Below, one piece after another: positions 39,395 through 54,300 of a stretch of DNA of 64,000 bases; position 1 is the stretch's first letter, and every line of letters starts with the position of its first letter. Both the position numbers and the translations under genes were made by a program. Origin of the DNA: Tigriopus japonicus. Taxonomy: Eukaryota; Arthropoda; Copepoda; Harpacticoida; Harpacticidae. Location: NCBI GenBank assembly GCA_010645155.1, contig CM021321.1:2844538-2908537 (forward strand). Direction: 5' to 3'. The notes below the pieces were generated by a model. That model was not told the origin of the DNA. It saw only the letters and a list, made by a program, of their open reading frames with translations, and did not search any database.

Positions 39395-42300
39395 ATGGTG
39401 GGCGGCGGTGGCGGGCACGCCTCGCAGGGGGCGGCGCCTCCGGGGCCGCACCTTCAGTTCGTGGTGCATCCTTTGCCGGGCACGCACGAACAACTCTACG
39501 ACAAATTGAAACAAGTGGCCGAACGCATCAATCATCGACCTTTTCAGCCCATCATCAACGGCGGCGGCGGCGCTCTCTCGGCTTCGGCCGCGGCCCTCCA
39601 CGCCCCCGGCACACGCCCATCCGGCGGGGTGGGCGCCGGGGGTTCGACTTGGCCGACCGGTCCGCCTCCGCCTTATGGCGCGCCTTTGGCCGGCCCCTCG
39701 CCCTCCACGCCCTACGGCGCCGCGCCTCCCACGTCGGGCGCGAGTTTACTGTCGAGTTTAGGCGGAGGCGTGGCCCAGATTGAGGTGGGTCCGTCGCATT
39801 TCGCGTTTTTGTTGCGCGATGGGCGGATTTGCCGATTGCCGTTTTCCGTGATTTCCGACCGATTGGATTTGAATCGCCATCAACATCATCCCGCCAGCGG
39901 CGGAGGGGGTGGGGGGAGTGGCGGGGGCGGAGGAGGCGGCGGTGGACCGTCCGGCGGACCCGGGGAAGGCGTGGGAGCCGGATCGGTTTCGGGCGGATCG
40001 GCGGGCGGAGGCGGGGCCAAACCTTCGTACAAGACGCCCTCTTCGGCGGCCGCGGCCTCCAATGTGGCGGGTAAGCGGCTCAGATAAACGCGGGTTTGGG
40101 TACTCTTGGAGGTTAAGCGAGAGAAGCTCATGGAAAGGAATGTGAATGCATGAAGCTTGTAAAAAGGTCCGCAAACCGTGAAGCGTTCCAGCGCTAGGGA
40201 AAGTTATTCGGCCAAGGGAGCTTTTCACCGAAAAAATGCCTAGAGAAGCGTTTGAGCGCTTGTAATTTGGCGATGGAAAAACTGCACTAATTTTTATTGG
40301 CTTGACTCGTTAAAATTAGTGGCATGATTGAATTCCGTTTTCAATTGAACTTCCCGGTTTGATGGTGGTGACACTCTTCAAAACTCCAAAGCTCCGAAAC
40401 GGACCGAAGAGTTGACGGTTCCTGCCCATGAGCTTCTTTAGTTTAGGACAAGAACCACTGAATTCCTCTGGACTGGGAGGCTAGCGCATGGATAGCTGGA
40501 CTTCTGCATGTCTTAGGATCGGCTTTTTTCGATGGGTAAAACGGTACGATGGACGTGCTCCTAGCAATTGATCACAAAACCGGTGTATTGTACTGTTTTT
40601 GCCAACCAAGCGGTACATTGCCGGACATCCAGTAGTTAAGATATCGATGGCTAGCAATGAGACCGATGATTCTCAATTAAATTCCATCAATGGCTTTCTT
40701 TTGGAGCTGACATCATGCTTGTGTTGGCTGAGTTGACGACACATTTCAAATTTCAGTTCAATCCATTGTCGGAGCCAAAAGGTTGTGTTCTCTCAAAGCT
40801 GAACACAACTCTAACGAGGGATAAATGAGCGAACTCCTCTTCTGATACCTTTTTACTCCGGCAAAAATTGAACTAAAAATCATATTTCCCATTACTAACC
40901 TCTTACTCCAGAAAATTGAGTGCTGAACAGTTGGAGTTATAATGCCAATCATTAGGGCTTGTTTGGCTGACTTTGGTTCAACATTTTCGGAGCCAATACC
41001 AACCATTTTCTGGATCAAGTGCTCAAGTTTTTACTACTTCAAATCATCTTTTCAACCTAAATAAGCGCCGCGAGGGCTCAAAACCTTATTCCATTTCACT
41101 AGTCCTTGCCTGGTCGACCAATCAAAGCTTCCTACGACTCATCTGACCTCTATTTCTGTTTCTCTTCGCAGCTACCTCGAGCACATTGTCCGGCGTGCGC
41201 CAACCCGCGCGAACGCGAGGTCGCATCATCCGCACCTCCACCATTCGTGGCCGAGGGGTGGGCTCCGGAGGCGTCATCATGTCCAGCTCCCGCCCCGCCC
41301 CCTACGTTCCCGAAGACTTAGTGGCCCAAGCCCAAAGCGTGCTCCAAGGTCGCTCTCGCAGCCTCATCATCCGTGAGCTCCAACGCACTAATCTCGATGT
41401 GAATCTGGCCGTCAACAACTTGCTCTCTCGGGACGAAGAAGACGGCGACGATGGCGATGAAGGCCAAGACAACTACGTGCCCGAAGATCTGATCTCGCTC
41501 CTGGACGCCGGGATCAATTCCGACCATCATGCCGGGGTCATCATCGATGCCGATGCCATGTTCTCGGATGACGCCATGTTCGGCCAATCCTACACGTCTT
41601 CGGCCAGTGCTGCTCATGCCCGAGTCACTTCTGGGAGTCGGAGTTCATCCTCGGCGCGACGTTCCGCGGATCGTGATCGAGCCACGAGCTCAACATCCGG
41701 TATCGATGTGGCTGCGGTCACTTCCGCCCACATGGCTTCGGCTCACATGGCTGTGGCTGCCATGGGTGGGGCTGGAGGGAGTGGCGGCTCATCCTCGGAT
41801 CATCACCGAGATCGTGGATCGTCGTCGTCGACATCGACTCCGGCTTCATCTTCGGCGGCGGCGACGTCGGCCGAGCGAGAATCCTCATTGTTCCGATGGC
41901 GGGATCGCCAATATCTGGGCCCAAAACGGTGGTTAGAATCGGCTTTGAGGGAATCCAATTGGCCGATTGACAAGGATGAGGATGCAGCCGGACCTTCATC
42001 GTCCAAGAAGCGCGATCCGGCGCCCGTCGTCCGGCAAAGCCCCCTTTGGTTAGGTGACGACTTGGAATTCTGGCCGCCTGAGAAATCGGGTCTGCGTTTC
42101 GTCAAGATAGCCGCCATGCACAGTGAACTGGTGGCCGTGTCCGATAAGGGACACATCTATCAATGGCGATGGTGCGATATGACGCCTTTCCGAGGAGATA
42201 ACCCTTCGGGCAATCACCCTCGAGGCAATTCCTTGGGTTTGAGCCAAGAGAAAGTGGTCATGTTGTCGGCCTCGAGCATTCGATGTTCAGTGGTGACGGA

Positions 42301-45300
42301 ATCGGGCAAAGTGGCCACGTGGATGGACGAATCCGTGGCCCATGTGAGTGCCAAATTGGAGCAATCGGCCCAGGCTTTTCCCGAGTTCCAGAACGAGAAG
42401 ATAGTGTCGCTTTACACGTGTGTGCTCTACTCAGCCGTGAGATTGGAATCTGGCGTGCTGTTTTGGTGGGGTATCCTGCCATTTATGCAACGGAAAAAAC
42501 TTCTGGAGAAGTACACGAATCGGAAGCGATCGATTGATGCGCACAAGGGCTCGAATTCCTCCAAAAATCCACGACGAAATGATATGCGAGCAGTGTTGGG
42601 ATCACAATCGGGGGGAAATTCAACCTCGTCGTCCTCATCTCACGATATTCAAGTGGGCAGTCAGGTGTGCATGAGAAATGCGCCCTTGTATCAAGGCGGA
42701 TCCATTGGATTCACAGTGGCTGGAGGCGTCCCCAAGGTAAGCTTTCAATGGGAATAAGCTATTTATTTGAATTAATAAATCGCAATGATAGCGGAAGAAA
42801 CCAAAGCAAATTCATTTTGCTATGAGTATCTTGCAGCGAGAACGTTTTCGAGGGAAAAAAAATGCGACCACAAGCACTAACAAGAAACATTTTATACTTC
42901 ATATTTTTTTTTGTCCTAACTTGATCATCTATTCTCGATATCGCTTAGAACACAATTGGAATAAAGCTGGTTTTCATCCGTCATTTTCTTGCAGGTGGGC
43001 CAACTTCTCAATGCCGCCTGGAGCATCTCGGACACTTGTCGCTTCAAGATCATTCAACCCCCGAAAAAACCCAAACTGCCGGAATTACCCCGGGATGTCA
43101 AAGCCAAAGAAGACAACGATTCGGCCTCCATGCCTCCCCCACCATCACCGGCTTCCAGTACTTGTAGCGATGGATCCCTCTCTTCCCCTGCTCAACAACA
43201 GCAACAACAACAACCACCAGTGGGAGGTCGTCGTCAGAAGCGATCGGCTCCCAAAGAAGAGCGCGACAAGGTCGATGAAGAAGATTGGAATCTCAAGGAG
43301 GTCATTTTTGTGGAGGACACCCGCAACGTGCCCATTGGCAAAGTGTTGAAAGTGGATGGGCAGTTGGCGGCCGTCAAGTTCCCCAGCGGGAAAGACAAGG
43401 AAGAAGATAGCATTTTGACCGAGAACACGCGCTTATTGAGAAAAGACGAGCTCCACGTGTTAAAAAGTGGGGCCATCCCCAAGATTCCAGATTGCTTCCA
43501 ACGCACTCCCAAACGATTGGGTCTCAATGGCGAAGGTCAGATCTTGGCCATCACCATCGATGGCCTCGGTGTGCACGCCGTCGTGAAGAACGGCTCCAAG
43601 ATGAGTCTGAAGGTGTTCAACATCAGTTCGGGCAAGTGCGAAGTGGATTCCAAGTTCCCCACAGACACCAATGCCTTTCTCGGGCTCAATCCCAACGCCA
43701 TTCAGTTCCAAAGCACCGGTGAATCCGAATATGTATCCGTTCTGACCGACGGGAATCGAGCCATCTACCCCATCGTCAAGGACATGACGCCCTCGGCGGA
43801 TTCGATCAAGGACCCCAATTGGCTGGATCTACCTTCCCTCCAAGCTATCGGAATGGGCACCCATGCCCTTCCACATGTGGGATCGGGCAAGAAGAATGAA
43901 GTGGCCGTGGTGGTCCTCTCGTTTGAGCCCCTGCTTGTTCTACCCAAGATCTTGCAATGCGATTTGGACGGCATCAAACGGACCTTGGCCGAATTAGAGA
44001 GCGACCCGACCTCGCTCAACACCATCGAGACGGTTCAACGCATCCTGGAAGAGCGTTGCGACGGTGGACGAAACATCTTCCACACGGCCGTGTCCATGTG
44101 TCAGCCGACCTCCAACAAAGACCCCGATGTCCAAGACCCGACAGCCAACAGCGGAGGCAGTGGCATGCCCCTGGGACTCGATTCCATGGACGCCATGAGT
44201 GTGTACGCCTCCAAGGCGACCATGAATCTCAGGGACATGATGCGCCGGAATCGGCTGGAATTGCCCGCGAGTGCGGCGACGTCCACTTCAGCCGGACCTT
44301 CAGCCTCGTCTTCAGCGCCTTTGGCACCCAATATTGGAGCGGCGGCAGCTGCAGCGGCTGCTGCTGCGGCTGCGGCAGTTGTGGCCTCTGGCGGAGGTGG
44401 AGAGAGCTCATCCGGGGGCGTGGCGCCTCCGGGTGATGTGAGTCCGCCTCCTGCCATGGAAGAGCCTTCGTTACCGTCGCTCTCGTGGCCGCCTGAACCC
44501 ATGGAGGGCAATTCTGGTGATGAAGACTCGTTGCTTGGACTAGCCGGATCAGCGGCCTCGATCTCGTCTCACAAATCGTAAGTGCCTTTTTCTATTCCAT
44601 GGTTGGGATACAGTCAAGAGTTCTAGCAAGAGGGAAAATAAACGGGGGTCTTTTTTATTAAATTTGATTGGTAGCAATATTTTCTGCCAGCTCTAATTTT
44701 CCCTAAGATAACGAGGAATCCCGTGGATCATGTAGAATCCGTGAAAAAAATATGGACTTCCAATACTAGATGTTATTTTCGTTCAAGAACTGGAACTGCG
44801 ACCCATGAGCTCTAAAAGCATTGCAAATATGTATGTATATAAGTATGGCATTATTTCACACTTGTGTAAAGATTTCAATGCTTTCCATATGACAATTTCC
44901 TAAATTAAATATCAGGAGATATTCTGGTTGAAAGAGAAAAAGACGCGCAAAAGAGACTTTTTTCCTCGTATTTTTTAATTTTAAATTTTGATCTAAAAAA
45001 GCCGAGTCAGGTCTTGGTGAAGTATTGATTTTTTCTTCACGCACTTGGTCCCTTTAGAGGCTTTAAAGATTTAAAAGGCAGGACATTTGAGACAAATTAG
45101 AAGGAAAAAGATCTAAGGCAAGAGGAAACATTCCCTAAAAAACCGCCTGCTGTTTCCAACATATTTCGAAACAAGACATAGACTATAGGTCAAAGCCATT
45201 GTACAGTCAACTCACTCTTTTAAGTGAGTATCCCACTCAGTGAACCAATTTATTACGTTTCATTGTCACTATTAAGCACAGAAAAAAAGTTAGATCAGTC

Positions 45301-48300
45301 TGCCCGCCGCAAAACCAACTGACCCGAATTTGAAATGGTCCTTGTCAATTTCAGAAGTCTTTTAATGAAAGAGCAACGCACCCCAGCCCTGGAGAACCAA
45401 GAGCGACGAGCCAACGCTTTGGCCTCGCTCAAACTCATCTGCGAAAGTCTCGTGTTCGGTCCTCAATTGGAGGCCCTCCTAGCCATGCAAGACGCCCAAG
45501 GGAACACACCCTTTATGGCGGCCATCGTTTGTCGAGCCTACCCCGCCGCCATTGTGCTCTTCGAAGCCGCTCAAAAAGTGGCCCTCGAGTGCTCCAATGA
45601 TCGTGAGACCCAAAAGAAGACCCTCCTGTCCATGGTCTATCCCAGTGGAAGCGCTCCGGACAATTCGCCGTTGCACGTGATTTGTTGCAATGACACGTGT
45701 AGCTTCACTTGGACGGGAGCTGAGCACATCAATCAGGACATCTTTGAGTGTCGAACCTGTGGACTCACGGACTCCTTGTGTTGTTGTACAGAGTGTGCCC
45801 GAGTGTGTCACAAGGGCCATGATTGCAAATTGAAGAAGACATCGCCCACAGCTTATTGCGACTGCTGGGAGAAGTGCAAGTGTCGCTCTTTGATCGGAGG
45901 ACATCAGGGTGCACGTTATGAGGTCTTGCGCAAGCTCATTGCCGATACAGATTTGGTTCTGCAGCCCAATGGTCGAGGAGAAAATATCCTCTTGTTTCTT
46001 GTACAGGTAAGAAGCCAGCCATCAGACTATAAGGGAAACTTCGTCGAGTCCAAGCTGGATATAAGGATGCTCGATATTAGAAGAACTCTTCATTTACGAA
46101 TACTATCTACAAGTTGGTGAATGAAATGTTGAGGATGGGGAATCTTGAGGAAGGGATCATAGAGCTATTAAGAGCTAAGATACCATTACCCAGAGAGTGT
46201 ATATCGAGTTGGAAGCTGCTTGTGAAGGATCAAATGTTGTCAAAGCTATTATAATGCTTTAGTCAAAAATAAGGCTTCTTAAAAAGCAATTGATTTACTG
46301 ACCTAACCATTTTTACCTACCGAAGCATGCATAAAAATGAAAGGAATTTCAACTTGATTTTCCAACAAATCAACTGTTAAAAATATTTCCTTGCCGTTGA
46401 ATTGGTCAATTAGTTTTGAAGAAGCCTGCAAGAATTTTTTTAGTTTTGCCGTGGCAAAGGGCAAAACGGAAAGATTTTCAAAATTATGAGATAATTGAAA
46501 AAGGTCGAGAGAGTTTTGATTGAAGTGCATTCTTCTATCCATCCCTCCCTTGCTCCATTTTAGACGATACTAGAAAGAAAAGAGAGTTTGTAATCAATGC
46601 AATTATATCTTTTTTTAGACGGTGGGTCGACAACGCCATGAGCAACGCCAATTTCGACCCAATCGCCAACGAAAAGGAACCTCGCGAAAGGTTCCCTCCT
46701 CAGAAATGGACCCGGATAAGCCTGAGCATGACTTGGATCCTCCACGATTCAGTCAGAGAGCCTTGGATCAACTCCTCAAGGACTGGAATGCCGTCAAGGC
46801 CATGATCATGACCGGTCACAAGGAGACCAAGACCAACAAATCCGCTCCCATGTACGAAGATCAGGCCTTTTTGGCCAGTCAAAGTGGAACCGGGCTTCTG
46901 GACAAGTTCACGCACTGTCTGTTAGTGCGATGCTCGGGTGAGAGCTTGGACTGTCTTCTCACCACGCTCATCAAACGCCTCCAAACCGCCCAAGATAAAG
47001 CTGATGCTCGAGCAGTGGCCAAACGATTCGTTCGATCGGTCACACGCGTGTTTGTCATCTTCAATATCGAGATGGCTCCTGGACAGAGTAAGAAGAAATC
47101 GCTCCAATCCACGTCCCAACCCCTCCACCGATGTCGACGAGTGTTTCAAGCCCTGATCAACATTGCCATTGAAGAGCTGTGCGAGACGGCCAATGCCCTA
47201 TTGGCACCCGTTCGCTTTGGAATCGCTCGACCCACGGCTCCATTCGCTCTTTCCACCTCGAATGAATCGGTCTCCATCGAAGAGCTCTTCTCAGTGGAGC
47301 CCATGGTGCCACGAAACTCATTGAGTCTCCTCACTTCCGAGGCCAATCCTGTCCACGACGAGGGTGATCGAGCTCGAGCCCGGTCCATAACCGCGGAAAA
47401 TACCACCCGAAATGGGTCCAATCATCATGCCCGAAGTTCTGGTAGTGGACTGGAAAGTGGCAACGGAGGCGGATCCCAATCGGGTCAATCCGGATTGATC
47501 GTGTCCATGAATGACACCATGGAATTGAACGACAACGAGGACAACGACGACGGAGACAATCAAGTGGGCGATGACGCCGACGACACCCTGGAAAACGAAG
47601 CCAATGATGAAGGCCCTGTTGAGAATCCGGATCAAGACGATCAACACTCGGACATGGACCTCGATCTCTTGGCTGAGACCGACAGTGAATCTGAGGATGG
47701 CGATGCCAACGAACGTGAGGCCAACCAAGGTGTGGATGGGGCTGAAGGCGCCGGTGGAGAAGCCCTCTTCTCGGACGAGGATTCCGGAGCCAGCACTCAT
47801 CCCGACGATGGCGAATCCGATGGGGGAGAAACAGATGAGCAAGAAGACGGAGATTTTGCCTTTGCTGATGAACAGCTCGAGCGGCGAGCCACACCCGGAA
47901 CCTCTCAAGAGCGGTCCAATCTGGCTCCGCAATCCATGCAATGGGCCCTGCGGTCTCGAAGCAAGAATTCCCGAACCGTCAATGGCGGCTTCATCTACGT
48001 GGATCCCAGCTCTTTGAGACGATCCACCGCCTCAGCGACGACTGTAGCCACGCCCAATGGGTCTGAAGGCGTGACCATGTACACCACAGCCTCGTCCCTT
48101 TCGCGAGCTTTTGGGATTGTGGTCCGTCAAATTGCTGATCTGCTCACGATGCTTCAGGATTACAACGCTTTAGCTCCCGGATTGTCCCGAACCTTGGAGA
48201 TCTCTTACCAGGAGTCGCTCAATCTCCAGCTGTTGATCGAGTACCACATGAAACCCAACTGGGACTGGCTCATGTCGGTGATGGATTCGACCGAGGCCCA

Positions 48301-51300
48301 ACTTCGATTCGGATCGGCATTATCCTACTCCACGGATATGGTGGCCACGCCCAGTACCTCGAATCCCACGCGAAATCGAGCCGCCGAAAGAGCCACCGGA
48401 TTCAGTTCTCGAGCTGGAAGTCTGTCCAACGCTCAAGATACCGCCAATAATCGGCGAGATTTCCTCAACTACGCCCTTTCTCTGATGCGAGCCCACAACT
48501 CCGAGCATTCGGACTCATTGCCCGTGTTGGATGTGGCCTCGATGAAGCATATAGCATATGTGTTCGACGCCCTGATCTACTACATGCGATCCGGAACCGA
48601 TGCCCAAGAAGACACGCCCTTTGGCGGGAGTGGCATGGAACAAGGCTCGTCGTCCTCGGTGTTCCCTTTGAGCACGTTCCAACAACAAGCCAGTTTCGAC
48701 GAGAACGACAATGACGACGATGCTCCACCCAGTTGTCCTCAATCCATCACAGCCTCACCAAGCGGAACCACTCATACTATGGATGTGGACAACGAAGACA
48801 CGAATCAGTCCACTGCAGCCATTCAAGCGGCCACCGCCAGCAAAGGTCGACGGCATCCATTCTTCCAAAGGTCGGACTCGACTTTGTGTCTCGGATGTCC
48901 GCCTCCCGATCCTTTTCAAACGCCCATGCACGAAGCTTTACCTCTAGCGGATCAACCCCATCTCCTCCAACCCAATGCTCGACGGGTGGAGCTCTTTGGG
49001 GTGCCCAAACAACCCGTGGGCGAGGATAACAACCCCTTGAGCAACAATCTCGCCGTGTTACCCACACGTCTGGGTCTCTCCATTCGATCCACCGATGAGG
49101 CCCTCAACCCGGCTCTCGGAGGCCTTCAACCCGCCGAGGCCTTTAATACCATGTCCACCGCCCCATTCCAAGCCACCCCTGTGGCCGCCGAATCTGCCTT
49201 CGAGAATGTGGTCCGTCAAACGCGACCTTCAAGTCCCACGGCCGCCACTTGCGACACTGCCAGTGTTCGATCTTTAGAGATCAGTGTGGCCAGTGGCACC
49301 AACGAAGAGAACGAACCCGATCAGCCCCAAGATCTCTCCATGGGTGGGACCATGTCTTCAGCCAGTAGTGTCAGTGAAATGAATCCCAATGATGAGCCCA
49401 CGCCATCCACTTCCAAAGGCTCGTTCACGTCTCCCAAGAAAGCGTTCATGATGCGAGAAGCGGCGGCTAATCGAAGTGATCCCGGTGGATCAGCTGGTCC
49501 CTCGGGCGCGGGTGCCAGTGCCACTGCAGCTCCTGAGGTGCTTGTGGTGCCCACAGAGAAGCAAGAACAAGATGGCGATGTCTCAGCCAACGTCACCATC
49601 GAAACCTCCGCTGCCAATGCCGCTCGGAGAATCAACTCTCTGGGCGTGTCTGTACCCCATGATATTCTCCTGGGTCGATGGCGATCAGCCTTGGATCTCT
49701 TTGGACGCGTGTTTGTGGACGATGTGGGTTTGGAAGCGGGATCGATCATCAGTGAGCTCGGTGGATTCCCCGTCAAAGAGGCCAAATTCCGACGGGAGAT
49801 GGAGAAGCTCCGGAATTCTCGAACCGTGGACCTCACCATCAATCACATCGAGCGCGATCGCGATCAACTCATCACCCAAGCCTTCAAGGAGTTCAATTCG
49901 CACGTGAATCAACATCTGAGACGATCCAGTAGCTCTCAACCTCCATTGGTCGTGAATCGAGTGAAGGTCACGTTCCAAAATGAGCCCGGAGAAGGAACGG
50001 GCGTGGCTCGAAGTTTCTATACGGCTCTTTCGGAGGCTTTGCTCTCCAATAACAAGTTGCCCAATTTGGAGAGTGCTCAGGCCGGCAACAGCAAGTCCAT
50101 GCAATTCGGACTCATCCAGCGATTACGGGGATCTCGGGATGCCAAAATCGATCACTGTCGCACCTTGAATCGGGTCTATTCTCGGCGATCCCGAGATTCG
50201 GCGCGTGCCCTGAATTTCGAAGCCCGACCTTTCTACATGAACGGTAAGGCAAAAAAGGTTACATTACAGATTAGTCTGTGGTCATTAATAACACTTGTTT
50301 TTTTGGGTTTTACTAGGCATTGGTGGCAGTAACGACCACTTGTCCCATCATCAGACCCAATTGGGGGAGCGATTGTTCCCACGGGTGCAAGCTTTACGAG
50401 CCAATTGGGCTCACAAGATCACGGGGATGCTTCTCGAATTGTCTCCCGCTCAATTACTTCTTCTCCTGGCTTCCGAGGAATCCCTGAGGCAAAGAGTGGA
50501 AGAAGCCATTGAACTCATCACCAGTCACGGAGGAGCTGTGGCAGATGTAAGTCAATTTCACCAATCGGGGGTCGACTGTAAGACAATAAAACGTACTCTG
50601 AGGTAGAGCAAAGACGTCGTCTACTGTAGTTTCGGATGATTGGTTCCAGGCCCGATTGAAGCAGCCTTGGTTGGCTTTTTTGTTATGGCTCCCTTCGTAG
50701 AAAGTACACAAATCAAGGTTCTAAAGCGGAAACCCTACGTTCTGGGGGAAATGTGTTATAATTTGAAGGCGGTTCTTATGGGAAAAGTTCTGGCTCTATG
50801 TTTTAGTCAGGGTTGGTCTAATTCTGATAGGTCCTAATGTTGAAAGTCATAAATATTTGCAGTTGATTTTAGGGCTTTGTAACATTACCATGAAGTCTTG
50901 AGAAGAGGTAAACTCTACCCAATTCACTCACAATTGATAGAAACTAAACATTCACCGTGAAAAATATTTGGAATTGAAGATCCAATGTCTCAATATCTTG
51001 CTCAAATAGCAGTTTGATTTAAAATTTCCCCTCAGTCTCCTTTCTAATGAATTTTCTGTACCTTTTTTCAATCTTATGGACAATACATTCCGATTCAAAC
51101 TTGTGGGCAGAGTCTAAATTTACACCGGAACTAAAAATCCAATGCCTTAAAATCTTGCTCAAATGATAAAAAAAATCTGAAGGAAAAGTGAAAATTCTCG
51201 GAAATCAATTTCATCTTTACCAACCCTGATCATAGAATCTTCATTCCTTATACATTTGATCTAGGGTGCGTCGAGTTCAGCTGCAGGCCCTTCATCATCC

Positions 51301-54300
51301 AGCGGAGGCAACGCCTCTCAGGCTCCACCCTCGTCATCCTCTGCGGCCAATGCAGGCTCCGCCCCAACCGCGGCCGTGGGTCAAGAACATCTTCTTCCCG
51401 ATTTGGATGTGTTCAATCTTGGCAGTGGAAGTGGCTTGAAACGAAAGGCCATAGCGTCGGGTTCCGTGGCCTTGGGATCCGATCCTGAACCTCCTGAAGA
51501 GGAAAACGTCGAGGATAATGCCCCCTTGTTCTACACGTATGTATTGGATGAATGGATGATTAATAATGTATTTTGATCCGATTAAGACTTCAAGTGGAGA
51601 TGAGGACAACAACTGATAAAATATTTTGGGTTTGTTTTTTTCCTCACAGGCCTGGCAAAAGAGGTTTCTATTCGCCGATTCAAGGTCGAGGCACGCCGGA
51701 GCGATTGAATGCATTCCGGAATGTGGGAAGATTGGTGGGCTTGTGTCTTTTGCAGAACGAGCTCTGTCCATTGTTCTTCAATCGGCACGTGATCAAATAC
51801 ATTCTGGGCCGATCCATTCGATTCCACGATCTTGCCTTCTTTGATCCCGTCATTTACGAATCACTCCGACAATTGGTGGTGGACGCCGAAAACAAGGTAA
51901 TCTAATTGATTGATATATATTTAAAAAATGGTGAACCGAAAGTTCTCAGAACTTGAAATATCTTTTTTTTGTTACGGTATACTGGAAGCTAAAAACAACG
52001 CCCAAAAAGATGTCTCGCAACCTACAATTGAATCTTTTGAGGCAAGGAAAGCTCCCAATTTTTCTCCTCGGTGGGATCAATTTGAGAAATTTCGCCTGAC
52101 ATCTCTTTCACTTCATCACAAGTCTTAGAGAATTTATACACAAGTATTTTTTGAAACATTCCACGGTCACCATTTCTTGGCATCTTTCATTGTGTAGCTA
52201 TTCGTAAATTATTTAGTAGCAATATGGGTGAGGGTGGGAATATCCTACTGAGAAAGAAAAAGAAACATCCTGATGAGATCCTCTTAAGGAGGAACAACTT
52301 TTAGGACAACCAACTGACAGTTCCAATTATATTCAAATATGGTTCACTTTCAAAGGAAAACACGAAAAGCCACCTTAACGTCTTTGATTGCTTGTCATGG
52401 AATCTACATAGAATTATTAGGTTAGAGCTCATCCATTGTTTTTGGTTTGTTATTTTTCGGGTGCTGATGATCGCCAATTTAGCTATTCTCTCTTTCTTCC
52501 TCTAGAAAAAAGAGAGTTTGCAGACAAAGAAAGAACGAAAGTTGTCAAAGTAACTAAGGCTTAATCAAAACTTTTCTCACTCTCTCACTCCCATGATATC
52601 GTCGTCATAGTCAACTCAAACGACGATCGGAATGAGGCCTCAAACCCCAACCTAGAATCTAGACTGGAAAGAAATCCCGCTAGGCAGAAACACCTCGTCG
52701 GATTTTCCCACCAAAGTTCAGTTCCCTGTAAATTGGTTTTCCTCCAACATCGCCCTTTTGGGAGTCTTTCCAATTAAGAGGGTTGGACCAAGTAGTTGAT
52801 CCGTCTCCCACGCGAAAATTGGTCTTAATTGTGCCACCTTCTTAGCAACAAAGTCATGATTGTCCTTCTTACAGTAATTACAGGACATACACACGAGACG
52901 TTTTTCCTCTTCATCAACTCTTTTCATCCAAAGTTGACTTGAAAATGGATGATGATGATGCCCTCTGTCTTTTCATCTGTCTTTTGTTCAATTTATGATT
53001 TCAGGCTTGTTTCGGCTTATGAGGAGATAAGCCCACAAAAAGTTGATTATGATTTGAGAGTAGAATGGGGAATGGAAGTACATTTGGATTGAAACTGCCT
53101 GAAATATGCATCAGTCTTTGAGTGCCAAAGCTTGCTCGTGTTCTACTTTGCGATGGAATTTGAACGTGATGGCTCTTATTAATTGGGCTGCACAATACAC
53201 TTCTACTATTACCAAATCAAATTCAATATCAAAGGATTACTCAAGTTCCGATAGTGTATTTTAGAAAAAGTCATAGCTGAAATTCTTTCTCAAGTTAAAA
53301 AATGTGACTGATGCCAAAAATGAAATTAGTCCCTTGTTCATTACACTTTTCTATATATATTTCCCCCTATAGGAGACCTCTGCTCAGTTGTTCTCAGCCT
53401 TGGAATTGACCTTCAGCATCGATTTATCCGTGGAAGAAGGCGGTGGATCCGCCGAATTGGTACCCAATGGTCGAGATATCGAGGTCAATGCCGCCAATGT
53501 CTACAATTATGTTAGGAAATACAGCCAATATCGGTGAGTGCTTTGTCTGCCATTCACGCCCCATCACACCCATGAAGGGTTAGTTGGGGTTACTAAAGCA
53601 AGAAATGTGAATTAATCGTGGTTGTTGTTGTTCATCTTCTTCTTGTAGAATGGCGACTTGTCAGGACAAGGCTTTGGAAAACATGAAATTGGGCCTTTTT
53701 GACGTATTACCCGCAGGAAGTTTGGATACCCTCACCGCCGAAGACTTCAGATTGCTTTTAAATGGAGTAAGTCCAATTGAATTAGGTTGAACCAGGAACC
53801 TCTGAGTTATCCGGATGACCAGTGATGCTAGTAATGATAATGATGTTTTCAAGAAGCCCTTCGCCAGATGAAACAATGCATGTATCGCGTACACGACGTA
53901 TTTCAATTTTCAACTCTGTCTACACTCGGAGTAAAAAGCTATGCTTTCTTTAAGCCATGTAGTGAAGAGAGCATAGAATTCATGAGCTTGCCCTTTTCGG
54001 GAAAACGAGCTCATTCATTCCTGCTTTTGAAATGATTTGCACCCGATATTTGAGAGAGCATAACTCTGGATTCCTCTATCTAATTAAATTGATTATTGAA
54101 ATATGGATTCTTCATAACCAATATGTTAAGGAGAATTCATTTCGTCGATAGGGACAGAACACGATCAATCTCGTTCTAAGGATCCAAATCCATTTTTCAA
54201 GGGATCCTTGGTTCATTTCACGAGTTACATTGAGTTATACTTTTTCTTTCATAGGTTGGCGATATCAATGTTCAGACTCTGATCAGTTACACGTCTTTCA

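Noticed and set aside
39223..39783. Arg-rich 186-codon frame overlapping the UBR5 start
   Set aside because: The UBR5 frame starting at 39395 carries the conserved FVVHPLPGT motif and joins in phase to exon 2. This frame is the shadow of GC-rich codons.
47318..47941. 207-codon minus-strand open frame
   Set aside because: It lies antisense to the conserved UBR5 exon 5 and is a shadow of the acidic-tract codon usage.
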